The notes below the pieces were generated by a model. The model saw nothing but the letters and a program-made list of their open reading frames with translations. It was not told the DNA's origin and made no database searches. From contig VZQC01013287.1 in NCBI GenBank assembly GCA_009823505.1, positions 3,020,232-3,084,231 of the forward strand: 64,000 bases of DNA, read 5' to 3'. Shown in pieces: positions 1 to 9,980 of this stretch (the first letter of the stretch is position 1; each line of letters starts with the position of its first letter). The stretch comes from Rhizomys pruinosus (Eukaryota > Chordata > Mammalia > Rodentia > Spalacidae). The translations under genes and the position numbers were made by a program.

Positions 1-69
1 CTGGGGATTGAACCCGGGTCCTCTGCAAGAGCAGTCGGTGCTCTTAACTGCTAGGCCATCTCTCCAGCC
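1..69 (-). repeat. B3 SINE, 5' part (cut by window edge)
   Basis: Read on the minus strand this is the tRNA-derived head of a rodent B3 SINE: GGGCTGGAGAGATGG, then the A-box-like, TTAAGAGCA and GGGTTCAAT (B-box) segments. The rest of the element lies outside the window. The unit abuts ERV-derived sequence at position 70. Confidence 0.85.
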
Positions 70-408
70 CTAGACTGGACTCTTATTTGATCAACATGCT
101 TATGCCTGAAGCCTTTCCAGCTGGACAATGGAGACCTGTGGCTGTACAAGTTTGGACATAGCTGCTTGCAAATTGGTTTTACATGAAAGTTGCTTATATT
201 CATTACTTATGAATACAAGTTTACCTCATGGCTGGTTTTTCGGGCATGAATTGGTTTTAGTGTAAAAAATAAAATCCTAGATCTGGTCTGCCTCTACCCA
301 GCACTCAGATAGGCTTAAGCAATCATGTATTCAAGACTGGGATCCTTTATGGTGCTAACCTCTCCCAGGGGGCTTGTCTGCCTCTCAAAAAATAAAATAA
401 AAGGGAGA
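70..408 (+). mobile_element. ERV internal region, 3' end (third copy of the shared module)
   Basis: This stretch aligns by eye with 41382-41742 of ERV-2 and about 33789-34070 of ERV-1: ACTGGACTCTTATTTGATCA, then TTGGTTTTACATGAA, then an A-rich purine run. It ends in AAAATAAAAGGGAGA, a polypurine tract of the kind that precedes a 3' LTR. No open frame is supported. It is the 3' end of the non-coding module also found in the two proviruses, here followed by a different LTR. Confidence 0.8.
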
Positions 409-698
409 TGTAGGAAGATTCAGTTTGAATTGGGGGCTGGTTCTCAGCTAGCACCCCTTAGGGCACCATGTGGATGGGAGTCAGGGGGTTTCTCTGACCC
501 CATCCAAAGAAGAATCAGACAATGTGGCCTAGGTGCATGATGCCGGGTGGGGCAGCAGTGTGCAGTGGTGCAGAATTGGGGGCCTGTGTTTGGCTCTGGG
601 AGCTGATATCATTTGGCTTATAAAAGCATGCTGTAGTGGGCAATAAATTGAATTCTCTATTACCATCATTACAGAATTCCTGGCTGTCATTTTTTACA
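409..698 (+). mobile_element. LTR of a third ERV type (about 290 bp)
   Basis: It starts with TG right after a polypurine tract and ends with CA (TTTTTTACA). It contains TATAAAA at 619-625 and AATAAA at 642-647, spaced as a U3 promoter and R polyadenylation signal would be. It is not similar to the 395-bp or 274-bp LTRs of the two proviruses in this window. The exact 3' boundary is inferred, because the following bases also have a homologue inside ERV-2. Confidence 0.65.
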
Positions 699-1088
699 GG
701 CATACAGGCCAAAGCAGGCCTGCATTTCATTCAGGTGACCAGTGGGTTGGACAGGGGTCCTTGGACCACCAATCTGGGTAGTTGGTGTGGTGAAGTGAGT
801 TGTGAGTGGACATAGGCTGAAGAGAGGCCATCAGTCATCAGCCTGAAATTCCTGTCCAGGGGCCAACAGACTCTGGGCAGGTAGGAAATTATGGCCAAGA
901 ATGGGAAACGTTCCATTGTCCCAGGCTAAGGACCTGAGTTTAGGTATCTCTCAGGTCGGGCTACAAAAGTAACTGACTGATCTCTGAGTCAAGAGGTTAA
1001 CTCCCTACAGTGGCTGCAGGCAGGTACTGTGCTCCCCCTTCCCTTAGCAGGGCCACATTGTACCTGCTCATGGCAAAGGATGCTTCCT
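699..1088 (+). mobile_element. ERV leader-like sequence, shared with the ERV-2 interior
   Basis: GCATACAGG, GACCAGTGGGT, GGACCACCAA and GAAATTCCTGTCC recur in the same order at about 38966-39345 within ERV-2. The homology starts upstream, inside the LTR end (about 643-698 against 38903-38965). It therefore behaves as sequence downstream of an LTR. No primer binding site or open frame is recognised. It is truncated by L1 sequence at about 1089. Confidence 0.55.
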
Positions 1089-2186
1089 ACAATCTACTGA
1101 ATATTCCACCCAAGCACCAGAGAATACACTCTCTACTCAGCACCCCACAGAACATTCTCCAAAATTGACCACATACTGGGACACAGAAAAAAACCTCAAC
1201 AAATACAAAAAAGTTGAAATAATTTCATGCATTCTATCAGACCACAGTGCAATAAAGCTCAATATCAACACCAGGATAAGCCCTACTCCCTACATAAACA
1301 CATGGAGACTAAACAACACAATCCTGAATAATGAATGGGTCAAGGAACAAATAAAGAAAGAAATAAAAGCATTCCTGGAACTAAATGACAATGATAGTAC
1401 AACACAGCAAAACCTATGGGACACTGTAAAAGCAGTCCTAAGAGGGAAGTTTATAGCCCTGGGTGCCTACATAAAACAAAACAAAACAAAACAAAACAAA
1501 AAAACCAGAAAGAGCACAAATAAATGAGCTGATACTGCAGCTAAAAACACTTGAAAGACAACAACAAATGAACCCTAAATGCAACAGACAAGAAGAAATA
1601 ACAAAAATCAGAGCAGAAACCAATGAAATAGAAACAAAGAAAACAATACAAAAAAAAATCAACGAATCCAAAAGTTGGTTCTTTGAGAGAATAAACAAGA
1701 TAGACAGACCTCTAGCCCAGTTAACCAAAAGAAAGAGCAACTCCAAATCAATAGAATTCATGATGAAAGGGGAAATATCACAATGGACAACAAAAGATCC
1801 TGGCACTCATATGGGAATATTTAAAAAAACCTATACTCTACTAAATTTGAAAACCTAAGAGAAATGGATGAATATCTGAAATCCTGGGGATCACCAAAGC
1901 TAAACCAAGAAGAGACTGACAGCTTAAACAGACACATAATATATGATGAAATTGAAAATGTAATAAGAGACCTCCCAACTAAAAAAAGCCCAGGCCCAGA
2001 TGGTTTTGCAGCAGAATTCTATAAAATATTTAAAGTGGTCTTACAAGCATTATTACTCAAACTGTTCAGAAGGATACAAGCAGAGGGCATGGAAAGGGAA
2101 GTGACTCTAAATTCAATTGAGAAATAATGTTGTATGGAAATAGTTTAATAACAATAATAAATTAAAAATAAAATTAAAAAATTAAA
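1089..2186 (+). mobile_element. LINE-1 fragment, ORF2 endonuclease-RT portion joined to the 3' tail
   Basis: Three frame-shifted open pieces (1165-1527, 1568-1858, 1864-2127) encode the end of the L1 ORF2 endonuclease and the start of the reverse transcriptase. The motif [11 protein letters not shown] and the RT-entry motif KSPGPDGFAAEFYK are visible. At about 2104 the sequence jumps to the L1 3' terminus (AAATGTTGTATGGAAAT-like and an A-rich tail), which matches the L1 3' end at 27495-27553. The element is internally deleted, lacking most of the RT domain and the ORF2 3' half, and is non-functional. Confidence 0.85.
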
Positions 2187-3370
2187 AAAGATCTATGACC
2201 TCTCCAGTTGTGTAGTAAACACATCTGGCTATGTTATGTTTACAATACTACACATTATCTTCCCCAAGATAAAAGTGCCACTATTGAACCAATATCCTAT
2301 GCTGTGCTGGTCATTGACATCAATATTTGGTCTTGATGCTAATGTTGGACCATTGATTGATGTTCTTCCTTAATGCCTTGCACAAAGCTATGAGAGCTAG
2401 TCTTCAGGGGAGGTGGCTTCCAGGTCAGTTCCAGCTCCATTGCTCCAAATCTGGTCTCAAAAATATGTCTTGTTTTCAGCAATAGGGTCTTACCTTCAGG
2501 TTCTGGGAGGCAATCAGGGGCTGTGACAATACCCCGTGTAATTTTTGGAGTCTCTTGGACTGGCCAATGACTCAAAGGAAGGTTTCTCCTGTCTGGTACC
2601 TTTTCTTGTTATGTAGCCTTCATCCTTGCACATGGACTCATGTAGAGATATATACCTGCAAGTTTCATGATGTCATCTTTCTCTAATGCTGCATAAAACT
2701 CATTGTGTAAATGTACCACATTTTCATTATCCACTTATTAGTTGAGGGACACTTATGTTGCTTTCAGCTCTTTGCTATTGTGAAAAGAGCAGCAATAAAC
2801 ATGGATGTGAAAATATCTCTGCAATAGGATGGGTCCTTTGGGTATACACCCAGGAGTGGTATGACTAGGTCGAGTGGTAGGTACATATTTAGTCTTTTTT
2901 TTTTAAAAAATTAAAAAAATTTTTTTATTAATTTTATTTATTTCTGTATGTGTATGAATGTACTGTCTGCATGCAGGTTTGTGCGCCCGTGTCGTGCAAT
3001 GCCATGGAGGTCAGAAGAGGGTGTTGGATTCCCCTGGAACTGGAGTTCTCCTGGAATTGGAGTTTCAGACGGGTCTCAGCCGCCATGTGGGTGCTGGGGA
3101 TCGAACCCGGGTCCTCTGTAAGAGCAGTCAGCACTCTTAACCGCTACATATTTAGTCTTTTAAGAATTCTCCACACTGCTTTCCATAGGGGTTATACAAG
3201 TTTGCAATCCTACCAGCAGTGTGAGCATTCCCCTTCCCCCACAATCTCTTCAGCATTTGGTATTATTTGATTTCTTGATCTTAGCCAATGTTACTGGGGT
3301 AAGATGAGATCTTAAATGGTTTTAATTGGAATTTCCTCAATTACTAAAGATGTTGAAGACTTTTAAAGAT
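2187..3370 (-). mobile_element. LINE-1 fragment, 3' UTR and ORF2 3' end (antisense)
   Basis: On the minus strand this reads as the ORF2 C-terminal coding end followed by the 3' UTR. The antisense signature GATGTCATCTTTCT, ATTGTGTAAATGTACCACA and CTATTGTGAAAAGAGC mirrors the sense L1 copies near 19.5 kb and 26.8 kb. It lies tail-to-tail with the preceding sense L1. A B3 SINE (2899-3145) interrupts it. It is decayed and non-coding. Confidence 0.85.
2899..3145 (-). repeat. B3 SINE with 16-bp target-site duplication
   Basis: An antisense B3 body lies between two perfect copies of ACATATTTAGTCTTTT (2883-2898 and 3146-3161). It lacks the first ~20 bases of the B3 head. The duplication shows it inserted into the antisense L1 after that L1 was already in place. 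Confidence 0.9.
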
Positions 3371-3776
3371 GTTTCTTAACAAGGACACACACAAAACAAT
3401 CAGATATCCTCTGGTGTTGCTTTGTAACAATGTTCTTCAGCAAAGTCTTTCTGCTGTCTTCTAATCCTGAAGATCTCTTTTGTTTCACAATAGCAGGATA
3501 TGGCTGTCTCTTGCTATAGCACTTCCTGACTTTAAAATGGACAACTTATATCCACAGTACAGTCTCCATTCCATATGTGAAATGCATCAGCTGTAGGATC
3601 TGGCAAAATGAAAATAACTGGAACTAAGAGGCTGTGGTTTCATAAAACAAACTCTGACCAGCAAAACTCCCCAGCCAACAACTTGCTTCAGAGTCTCAAC
3701 AATATTTTAAGAGCTTGTGGACAATCTGGGCACTTAAAAAAAAGCAGTTGCCATGAGCACTGGTGAAACTTTAGTC
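3371..3776. other. Single-copy DNA, no feature seen
   Basis: Moderately AT-rich sequence with no repeat family, splice-like exon or long frame that I recognise. Confidence 0.5.
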
Positions 3777-3792
3777 ATGTTCCTTTTTCTTA

Positions 3793-4018
3793 GTTAAAAA
3801 AATTTTTTTAAATTTATTATGTGTATGAATGTACTGTCTGCATGAAAGTAGGCGCACCCCTGTTGTGCAATGCTGCAGAGGTCAGAAGAGGGTGTCAGAT
3901 TCCCCTGGAACTGTAATTAAAGATGGTTCTTAGCCACCATGTGGGTGCTGGGAATAGAACCCAGATCCTCTGCAAGAGCAGTTGGTGCTTTTAATTGCTG
4001 AACCATCTCCTCAGCCCC
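3793..4018 (-). repeat. B3 SINE
   Basis: Antisense B3 ending in the complement of GGGGCTGAGGAGATGG. It is flanked by direct repeats ATGTTCCTTTTTCTTA (3777-3792 and 4019-4034), a 16-bp target-site duplication. Confidence 0.9.
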
Positions 4019-4075
4019 ATGTTCCTTTTTCTTAATCTTTTTCTGCCTCTCCTAATTAAATAATTCAAAATGGGA

Positions 4076-4285
4076 GCCTGGAGAGATGACTCAATTGTTA
4101 AGAGCACTGGCTGCTCTTGCAGAGGGCCTAGGTTCGATTCCCAGCACCCACATGGCAGCTAACAACCTTCTATACTCCAGTTCCAGGGGATCTGATGCCC
4201 TCTTCTGGCATCCTTGGGCATTGCATGACATGGGTGCACTTACATATATACAGGCATAAAACTCACATAAAATAAAAATAATTTA
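4076..4285 (+). repeat. B3 SINE
   Basis: Sense B3: GCCTGGAGAGATG head, TTAAGAGCACTGGCTGCTC, GATTCCCAGCACCCACATGG, then CCAGGGGATCTGATGCCCTC and an AAATAAAAATAA tail. Imperfect AATTAAATAATT-like direct repeats flank it. Confidence 0.9.
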
Positions 4286-5838
4286 AATAATTGGAAACAA
4301 AAGTTCAGTAGATGCTACTTAACACACCTTGCTACTGTCCTATTTGCACAGTGTAATTATGGCCATTCATTATTTTGAGATAAGTTATCTAGTCATCATT
4401 ATATGTTTAATTCCATAACATGCAAATTTCACTTTGGGGCAAGAACATGGACTCTTTTTATGTGTTTACCAATAATATCTACAATCAAGGTATTGGAAAG
4501 GCCTATGTAAACTCACATATTCTCCTTTCATGCTATAAATGCACATGTCTCTATTTTCTAGTAATTTTTCCCTGTGACTACAATTTCTGGTCTAATATAT
4601 TATGAGGTCAGAGCCAGGATTTCAGTATGTGGTGTATCAATCCAGGACCAAGTCCAACGGAGCTTATTTGCTTAAACAACCAAAAATAACCTCAATTAGT
4701 AGCACATTCAAGTATGATCATCTTGCAAAGATTTGTTCCCCCAGGAGAATATTAAATACTCTATGGATAATAAATTATCTTATGGCTTATGTTTGATTCT
4801 ATTTTTCACTATAAGATTTTACGGATACAGAAAACAAATATCCTCTAGAGCTTATTATATTTAATCTGTAATGTCACAGAGCATTTCAAATAGTGAAAAT
4901 ACTGCATGTTTTAAAGATCTCTGCCACCGTTTTCCTATTGATATGAAAAGGAAAAGATGGAGGTCACTGCACATACAGAACTAAAGCTCACTGTAGTCTA
5001 CAAATCATACAGGTCTTGTGTTTTTGGTAAGTCCTATTAAAGCCACTTTTTCTCTAGAAATGTTATCTCAGTTTGCAAAAATGCATTGGTCAAAGGATTT
5101 CTAGAGTCACCTTGAAATTCATAAAACTGGTTGCTTGACACACTGCTGAAGGTTAGTATGCATTCTTTGTACCTTTTTGGTTTGAACTGCTATCAGAAAA
5201 GTGTCCCTACAAATAAAGAAGATTAAAAAATAGGGGGCTGGTAAGGCAGATAGATTTGCCATTTATTTTGTGTTATGTTCTGCAGTAGTAAACACTACTA
5301 TCTCTTAAATAAACCTTTTGAGGGGTGGAAGACAATCCAAAACTGGAGACTGTCTTGTTCTAGGTGACTTTGTCCTTTTGGAGAGCCTGCATGCCCTTTC
5401 TTCTTTGTATTAAGTAAAACAAGGGTATAAGGACTGATGGTCTGATTTGGTAAGTTGGTCACAGAACAGCTCCAACATCTGTTACTTCCACTCTGTTATC
5501 CATTACCTTTGTTAATGGCAGGAGACATTGGATTAACTGCCAAGGTGTGGACATGAAGAGGAACCACAGTAGGCTGTGAAGCAAATCATGTAGCTAAATC
5601 TCCATTACATCCCCATTTCATCTTGTTCTCTGTTTCCAGGTATCTGGCAGGCTGACAGCTGGAAGCCTCACCTTCAAGGGCAGGAGAAGCTCTAATTATT
5701 CAAAGAATAATTGTGTGTGGGTGAGGGGATATGTACAGTATAATAGCTTGTCAGTAAAACTTCTGAACTGAAAGGTGGTTTATTATTTTGGGGAATGAGT
5801 AAAATTAAATCTCTCCTCCAATAATTACATCTACTAGA
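4286..5838. other. Single-copy DNA, no feature seen
   Basis: About 1.55 kb with no recognised SINE, LINE or LTR and no convincing exon. Short frames at 4420-4605 and 4602-4796 look like chance open frames in AT-rich DNA. Confidence 0.5.
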
Positions 5839-6043
5839 GGGCTTGGTACATGGCCCAGAGGTTAAGAACACTGCCTGTTATTACAAAAGACCCAGGTTTG
5901 AATACCTGCACCCACACAGCAGCTAACAACCATCCATAATTCCAGTTCCAGAGGATCCAATGACCTCTTCGGACCTCCACAGGCACTGCATGACATGGAT
6001 GCACTTACATACATGAAGGCATAACATAGAAATTTTTTAAAGA
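5839..6043 (+). repeat. B3 SINE, diverged
   Basis: A degenerate sense B3 whose segments are recognisable in order: AGAGGTTAAGAACACTGCCTG, CACCCACACAGCAGCTAACA, then CCAGAGGATCCAATGACCTC. It is older than the neighbouring copies, judging from its divergence. Confidence 0.8.
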
Positions 6044-6531
6044 CATGAATTATTAGATCAACTGAAAAATTATACATTTATAATTTCTAATATTTATATA
6101 ATTCACAATTTATACCAAATGGTAGCAGAAAAGAGGGACTGCTTTATATGAATTCAGGCCTAGAGTTACAAAAAAAAACCCACAAAGTAAAAAAGAAAAA
6201 CATTCCTTAGTGATGTTAGTTACTATGTGATAACATTTCACTTTGTGGTGAATATTTCCTTTAAGCAAAAATCCCAGAAAACATTAATTTGAAATACAAT
6301 TATTTAGTCTAACAAGGTTATAAAAGAAGGCACTCCTCTGTATAAATTTCACAGAAACAGATGTGATAGCACAAAATAACTGTAGAGCACATTTAGTAGT
6401 TTGTGAGGCTCCAAGGAGTGAGTTGCTTATGAACTGCAGACTGTAGAAAGTCTGAAACTTATGCTTTAATCTTTGCATTTTTAGTTTAATGCTTCTTTCT
6501 CTCTACACTAAAAACAGAAAATTTCCAAGCT
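6044..6531. other. Single-copy DNA, no feature seen
   Basis: AT-rich sequence without recognised repeats or coding signal. Confidence 0.45.
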
Positions 6532-6715
6532 TGGACCTCAAGAGATGGCTCAGCAGATAAAAGCACTTGCCAGGCAAGCCTGACTACGTGAGTTCAATCC
6601 CTGAAAGTCTTGAGGAAAAGAGAAACCAATGCTGGGAAGCAGTCCTCTGACCCCTATACATGTGCCATGACACATGTGCACCTGCACACACACACATAAT
6701 CTTTTAAAAACAGGA
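6532..6715 (+). repeat. tRNA-derived SINE (B2/B3 class)
   Basis: CTCAAGAGATGGCTCAGCAG, then AAAGCACTTGCCAGGCAAGCC and GAGTTCAATCCCTG give tRNA A/B-box architecture. A CACACACACA-containing body and an A-rich end follow. The subfamily is not certain: the CTTGCCAGGCAAG variant differs from the other B3 copies here. Confidence 0.7.
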
Positions 6716-7480
6716 AGCTTCTATACTTAATATTTGTATTTACCAGGATATATTTAGGGAAAGTCAAAAGCAGAAAGAGAAATATTGATTATAAAACCTA
6801 AAAGCAAATCAACTCAATTATGGAACAAAGGTAGAAACATTGACTAAACTTCATAACCTGAAAGACACCTAGAAATCAACGGTCATTATTTAGTACTTGT
6901 ATTTTCCAAAGGCCCTACACTGGTCCAAAACTGGACCTTATCCAAAATTTAAAAAGACCCCCCCCCAAAAAAACAACAAACCAACCAATCAACAGAAGCA
7001 ACAAACAAACTGGAGGCGTAGGGTTAAGAATTAGATTTATTGGGCCACACAGCCTAACATGAGATGGACAATCTGTCTTTTGTCTCTGTTTACTTATGGG
7101 GAAATGGATAGCTGTGGACTAGCAATCATCTACATACCAGTTACATAAGATGGCAAAAAAAAAAAAATCCCCCTCCCACAGTTAACTGGTAGCCCAAAGC
7201 TGAAATATGAAGTGCGGATGAAGTTTCTTGCTTAATCAAAGATACCACTGATACTTTGAAGCCTAGGTCTCATAGCTGCCTGTAGCAGGAAGAATGCAAG
7301 TGTATTCAGGCATATATCCACAATGTATTTACTCAATTAAATAGAAAAATTGTTAAGGTGTATTTGCTGTTATAATTTCAAATGTACAGAGTCCAACATG
7401 AAATATAAAATATCCAGGAAGACAGAAAAGTGAAATATAAGTTTTAAAAGCAGCTTTTGAAAAGATCTAATCAAAAGTAA
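6716..7480 (-). other. Ttc30a: Ttc30a 3' UTR and downstream flank (inferred)
   Basis: This is the sequence immediately 3' of the Ttc30a stop codon. On the minus strand AATAAA occurs at 7041-7036, which would give a 3' UTR of roughly 450 nt. That choice of polyadenylation site is a guess from one hexamer. The stretch also holds a C7 run near 6960 and an A-rich patch near 7155. Confidence 0.4.
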
Positions 7481-9475
7481 CTATGTATTCCACCCTAAAA
7501 TCTCATAAATCAAAGCTTTCAACTGTCTGGACTCATATGTGACTGTATTCTTCCCGATGTGCATCCTCTCTTTCTCCAGGGGTTGTTCTATGACAGCGGG
7601 AATGTTTCTGCCAAAAATTTCACAGAGCTCTAAGAACTGCACACACTCTTGAATAACACTGTCACAAAGCACTATCATGTGCTTTGACATATTTTCTAGT
7701 AAGGACAGGAAGCATCTCTTGGCATAATACCATGTATCAGTTCCTAGCTTCTCATGGTAAGGCTCCAAGCTTTTGATAACTCGAGAGATGCCAAAGTCAT
7801 AATTTCCGTTCGCACAATAAAGTGTCCCTATCACCAAATTCACAATGCAAAAGTGGTAGACTTTCTTCTCTGGGTCATCATAGGACAGCTGCTCTTCCTC
7901 TTTTTCAATCTTTCTCATCAGCTCTTCAGCTTTTTCTTTCTGATTTGTCATGATATAGGAAACACAGAGGTTGGCTAGTACAATAGCACTGACACTCAGG
8001 ATGTTATCATAGTTCTTCTTAACGATGGGCTCATAGAAACCAATGGCTTCTTTGTATTTGTTTTCCTGCATGAACAGGACATGGGCCACATTCAGCTTCC
8101 ACACATCATGGTCATTACAGAATTCCACAGATTTGCGGAAGATCTTCTCCACCATAGGATAATTTTCAAGATTCCAGTAGATTTTTGCCTGGGCCATCAG
8201 TACAGGGATGTACTTCTCAAGGGTGTCATCATATTCATTCACTGCTTTTTTGATAATTTCATCATCTCTGTTATGCATTGCTTCTTGTACTTGTTTGGTG
8301 AGTCTCCTGAGCTGCTCAGTCAGCATCCCTGCTAGCCCATCAAGCTTAACAAAAGCCTCTTCAGGAGCAGTCTGGCAGGTGATCATGGCATCCAAGAAGT
8401 CATAGAGATAGGGTGTGAGGAACTTGTAGGTCAGGTGGGCATTTTCTGCCAGGACATCTGCTGCCAGGTCAAAATACTCATATTTGCAGTAGAGCAGCAA
8501 GAGGTTGCCAAAGGTCTCTGGGGGAAAGGGGTTCTGCTGGAGCAGAAACTGGAGCTTCTCAAAGCCCTCTGTAGGCCTAGCATCCATGTTCATTAGTGCC
8601 TGGTTGTGCAGGGTCACAGGGTCCAACTCTTCCTCTGCTCTGGGTGGCATGTAAGTGAGCGCTTCCTGAGCTGCCTCATAGTTTCTCATCTGGTATTCTA
8701 TGGCTGCCTTGAGGTTGAAGGCTTCCACCAAAGCAGTCTGGTGAAGGACAAAAGTGTTGCCAACGCTGTGAACATCAATACCTTTCGTGGTCATACCCAT
8801 ACCAAGCTCTGGATGCTGACGGATGCCTCGCTCAATAATATCAGCAATATGCTTCTGAGCCGAAGCATACTGCCGGCTGCTGTAGTAGGCCAGAGCCAAG
8901 TTATAGGAAAGGTCAGGCTGGTAGCCAGAGGCCTGCAGGGCAGCTAAGAACTTGGAGCAGGCAGCTTCATAGTGTCCCTCCTTGTAGAGCAGACAGCCCA
9001 TGTTAACCAGACCATCTGGGTCGTTCTCACCCCCACTGCCTTCCCCAGCTTCCCCACTCAGCAGCTGCTCCACCAGGCTCCTGGCCCCTGGCAGGTCACC
9101 CTCACTGTACTTGATAGCAGCTTGTAGGCGGAGGACACGTTTCTGGTAAATAGGGCTGTCCAGGAGGAAGGCGACCCGGGTGGCCTCCGGGTACAGGCAG
9201 GCCTTATACAGAGCCTGGGCGTGGTACAGGCGGTACTGCTCCAGCTCTGGGTGCATCTGGCTGAGCTGCTCATAGCACTCGGCAGCCATCTCGAACTCCT
9301 GCAGGCGGTAGTAGCAGTAGGCCAGCAGCGACAGGCCGGCGCGGCTCCTGGAGCTGCGCTGCAGCTCTGTGCTCAGCAGCTGCACCGCCTGGGAGTAGCG
9401 GGAGTCGCGGATGAGCTGATAAACGACCGCTGTGAACTCCCCGTCGGGGATCTGTGAGCTGCTCAGCTCCGCCAT
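7481..9475 (-). CDS. Ttc30a: Tetratricopeptide repeat protein 30 (IFT70), intraflagellar transport complex B subunit
   Basis: An intact 664-residue, intronless frame reads like mammalian TTC30A/B (human about 665 residues). IFT70 is a superhelical TPR protein of the IFT-B core that wraps IFT52. It is needed for anterograde transport in cilia and for axonemal tubulin polyglutamylation. TPR-type helix pairs are visible at about 11-78 (LLAYCYYRLQEFEMAAECYE), 153-220 (GCLLYKEGHYEAACSKF), 420-490 (AKIYWNLENYPMVEKIFRKS) and 540-575. An acidic Lys/Glu coiled stretch lies at about 510-532. I chose the ATG at 9475: it has G at -3 and +4 and matches the family N-terminus MAELSSSQIPDGEF. The frame runs 13 codons further upstream, but only from a TTG. 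Residues typical of the A paralogue (EKIFRKS, VTYESRQ) and proximity to Pde11a favour Ttc30a over Ttc30b. Rodents carry several near-identical paralogues, so the exact copy is not settled. No frameshift or stop is seen. Confidence 0.95.
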   Translation of the reverse strand: MAELSSSQIPDGEFTAVVYQLIRDSRYSQAVQLLSTELQRSSRSRAGLSLLAYCYYRLQEFEMAAECYEQLSQMHPELEQYRLYHAQALYKACLYPEATRVAFLLDSPIYQKRVLRLQAAIKYSEGDLPGARSLVEQLLSGEAGEGSGGENDPDGLVNMGCLLYKEGHYEAACSKFLAALQASGYQPDLSYNLALAYYSSRQYASAQKHIADIIERGIRQHPELGMGMTTKGIDVHSVGNTFVLHQTALVEAFNLKAAIEYQMRNYEAAQEALTYMPPRAEEELDPVTLHNQALMNMDARPTEGFEKLQFLLQQNPFPPETFGNLLLLYCKYEYFDLAADVLAENAHLTYKFLTPYLYDFLDAMITCQTAPEEAFVKLDGLAGMLTEQLRRLTKQVQEAMHNRDDEIIKKAVNEYDDTLEKYIPVLMAQAKIYWNLENYPMVEKIFRKSVEFCNDHDVWKLNVAHVLFMQENKYKEAIGFYEPIVKKNYDNILSVSAIVLANLCVSYIMTNQKEKAEELMRKIEKEEEQLSYDDPEKKVYHFCIVNLVIGTLYCANGNYDFGISRVIKSLEPYHEKLGTDTWYYAKRCFLSLLENMSKHMIVLCDSVIQECVQFLELCEIFGRNIPAVIEQPLEKERMHIGKNTVTYESRQLKALIYEILGWNT

Positions 9476-9501
9476 AACTGTCAAGATAGCGAAGGGTTTT
9501 C

Positions 9502-9515
9502 GTTTCCAAGGCAAC
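9502..9515 (-). promoter_or_regulatory. RFX X-box in the Ttc30a promoter/leader
   Basis: On the minus strand the sequence is GTTGCC-TT-GGAAAC. It fits the RFX X-box consensus GTNRCC-N(0-3)-RGYAAC with one mismatch (A for Y). It lies 26 bp upstream of the ATG. RFX factors switch on ciliary genes through X-boxes close to the start site, which suits an IFT-B gene. Occupancy is inferred, not shown. Confidence 0.65.
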
Positions 9516-9756
9516 CCACCAACGGAAACGGACGTCTAAGAGAATTTTCTTAACATATTCCGGAAGTTAATTTGTCGCAGAAGGAACCTTTTAAGATTGG
9601 AAAGGAAGTCCTGAATTGACTGATCCAGGACTATATGTCTCCTAAACTTGCGCAGAGTAAAGTTCGTCAGATATAGTACACATAGACTCGTATTTTCACA
9701 TTCCTTTGGTGTTTGCTTCAAATATGAAATCACTGTATCTTGGGTGAAGAGGAACA
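9516..9756 (-). promoter_or_regulatory. Ttc30a upstream flank
   Basis: Short intergenic promoter region with no TATA box recognised. The CpG-richer part of this locus is the 5' coding end of Ttc30a (about 9050-9530), not this flank. It runs into L1 sequence at about 9757. Confidence 0.4.
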
Positions 9757-9816
9757 GATTTTTATACAGGGTGAGAGGTAGGGGTTTAATTTTGTTTTTC
9801 TACAAATGGTGATCCA
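9757..9816 (-). mobile_element. LINE-1 ORF2 fragment, antisense (left part, interrupted by B1)
   Basis: CAGGGTGAGAGGTAGGGGTT and CAAATGGTGATCCA are the complement of the L1 ORF2 segment seen in sense at about 21790-21860. The same L1 resumes at 18573 after the B1 and the inserted block. The repeated CAAATGGTGATCCA (9803-9816 and 18573-18586) is the B1 target-site duplication. Confidence 0.85.
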
Positions 9817-9980
9817 TAGCCAGGCGTGGCGGCACACGCCTTTAATCCTAGCACTCGGGAGGCAGAGGCAGGAGGATCTTCGTGAGTTCAAGGCCAGCCT
9901 GGTCTACAGAGTGAGTTCCAGGACAGCTGGGGCTACAGGGAGACCCTGTCTCAAAAAGACAGAAAAAAAAAAAAAAAAAC
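9817..9980 (+). repeat. B1 SINE (tail continues at 18511-18572)
   Basis: A full B1 body runs from CCAGGCGTGGCGGCACACG to GAGACCCTGTCTC, followed by an A-rich tail. Its downstream target-site duplication is not next to it but 8.5 kb away at 18573-18586. The tail motif AACCCACGAAAAAAACC appears both at 9981 and at 18511. This is the key evidence that 9981-18510 was inserted by the assembly. Confidence 0.9.

Noticed and set aside
40..60. Possible tRNA genes at the many TTAAGAGCA / GGGTTCAAT sites
   Set aside because: These are the tRNA-derived heads of B3 and ID SINEs. None folds into an evident complete cloverleaf with a free 3' end.
9476..9514. 13-codon N-terminal extension of the Ttc30a frame
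   Set aside because: It opens on TTG, not ATG, overlaps the X-box, and family members start at the downstream Met (MAELSSSQ...) that has a good context.
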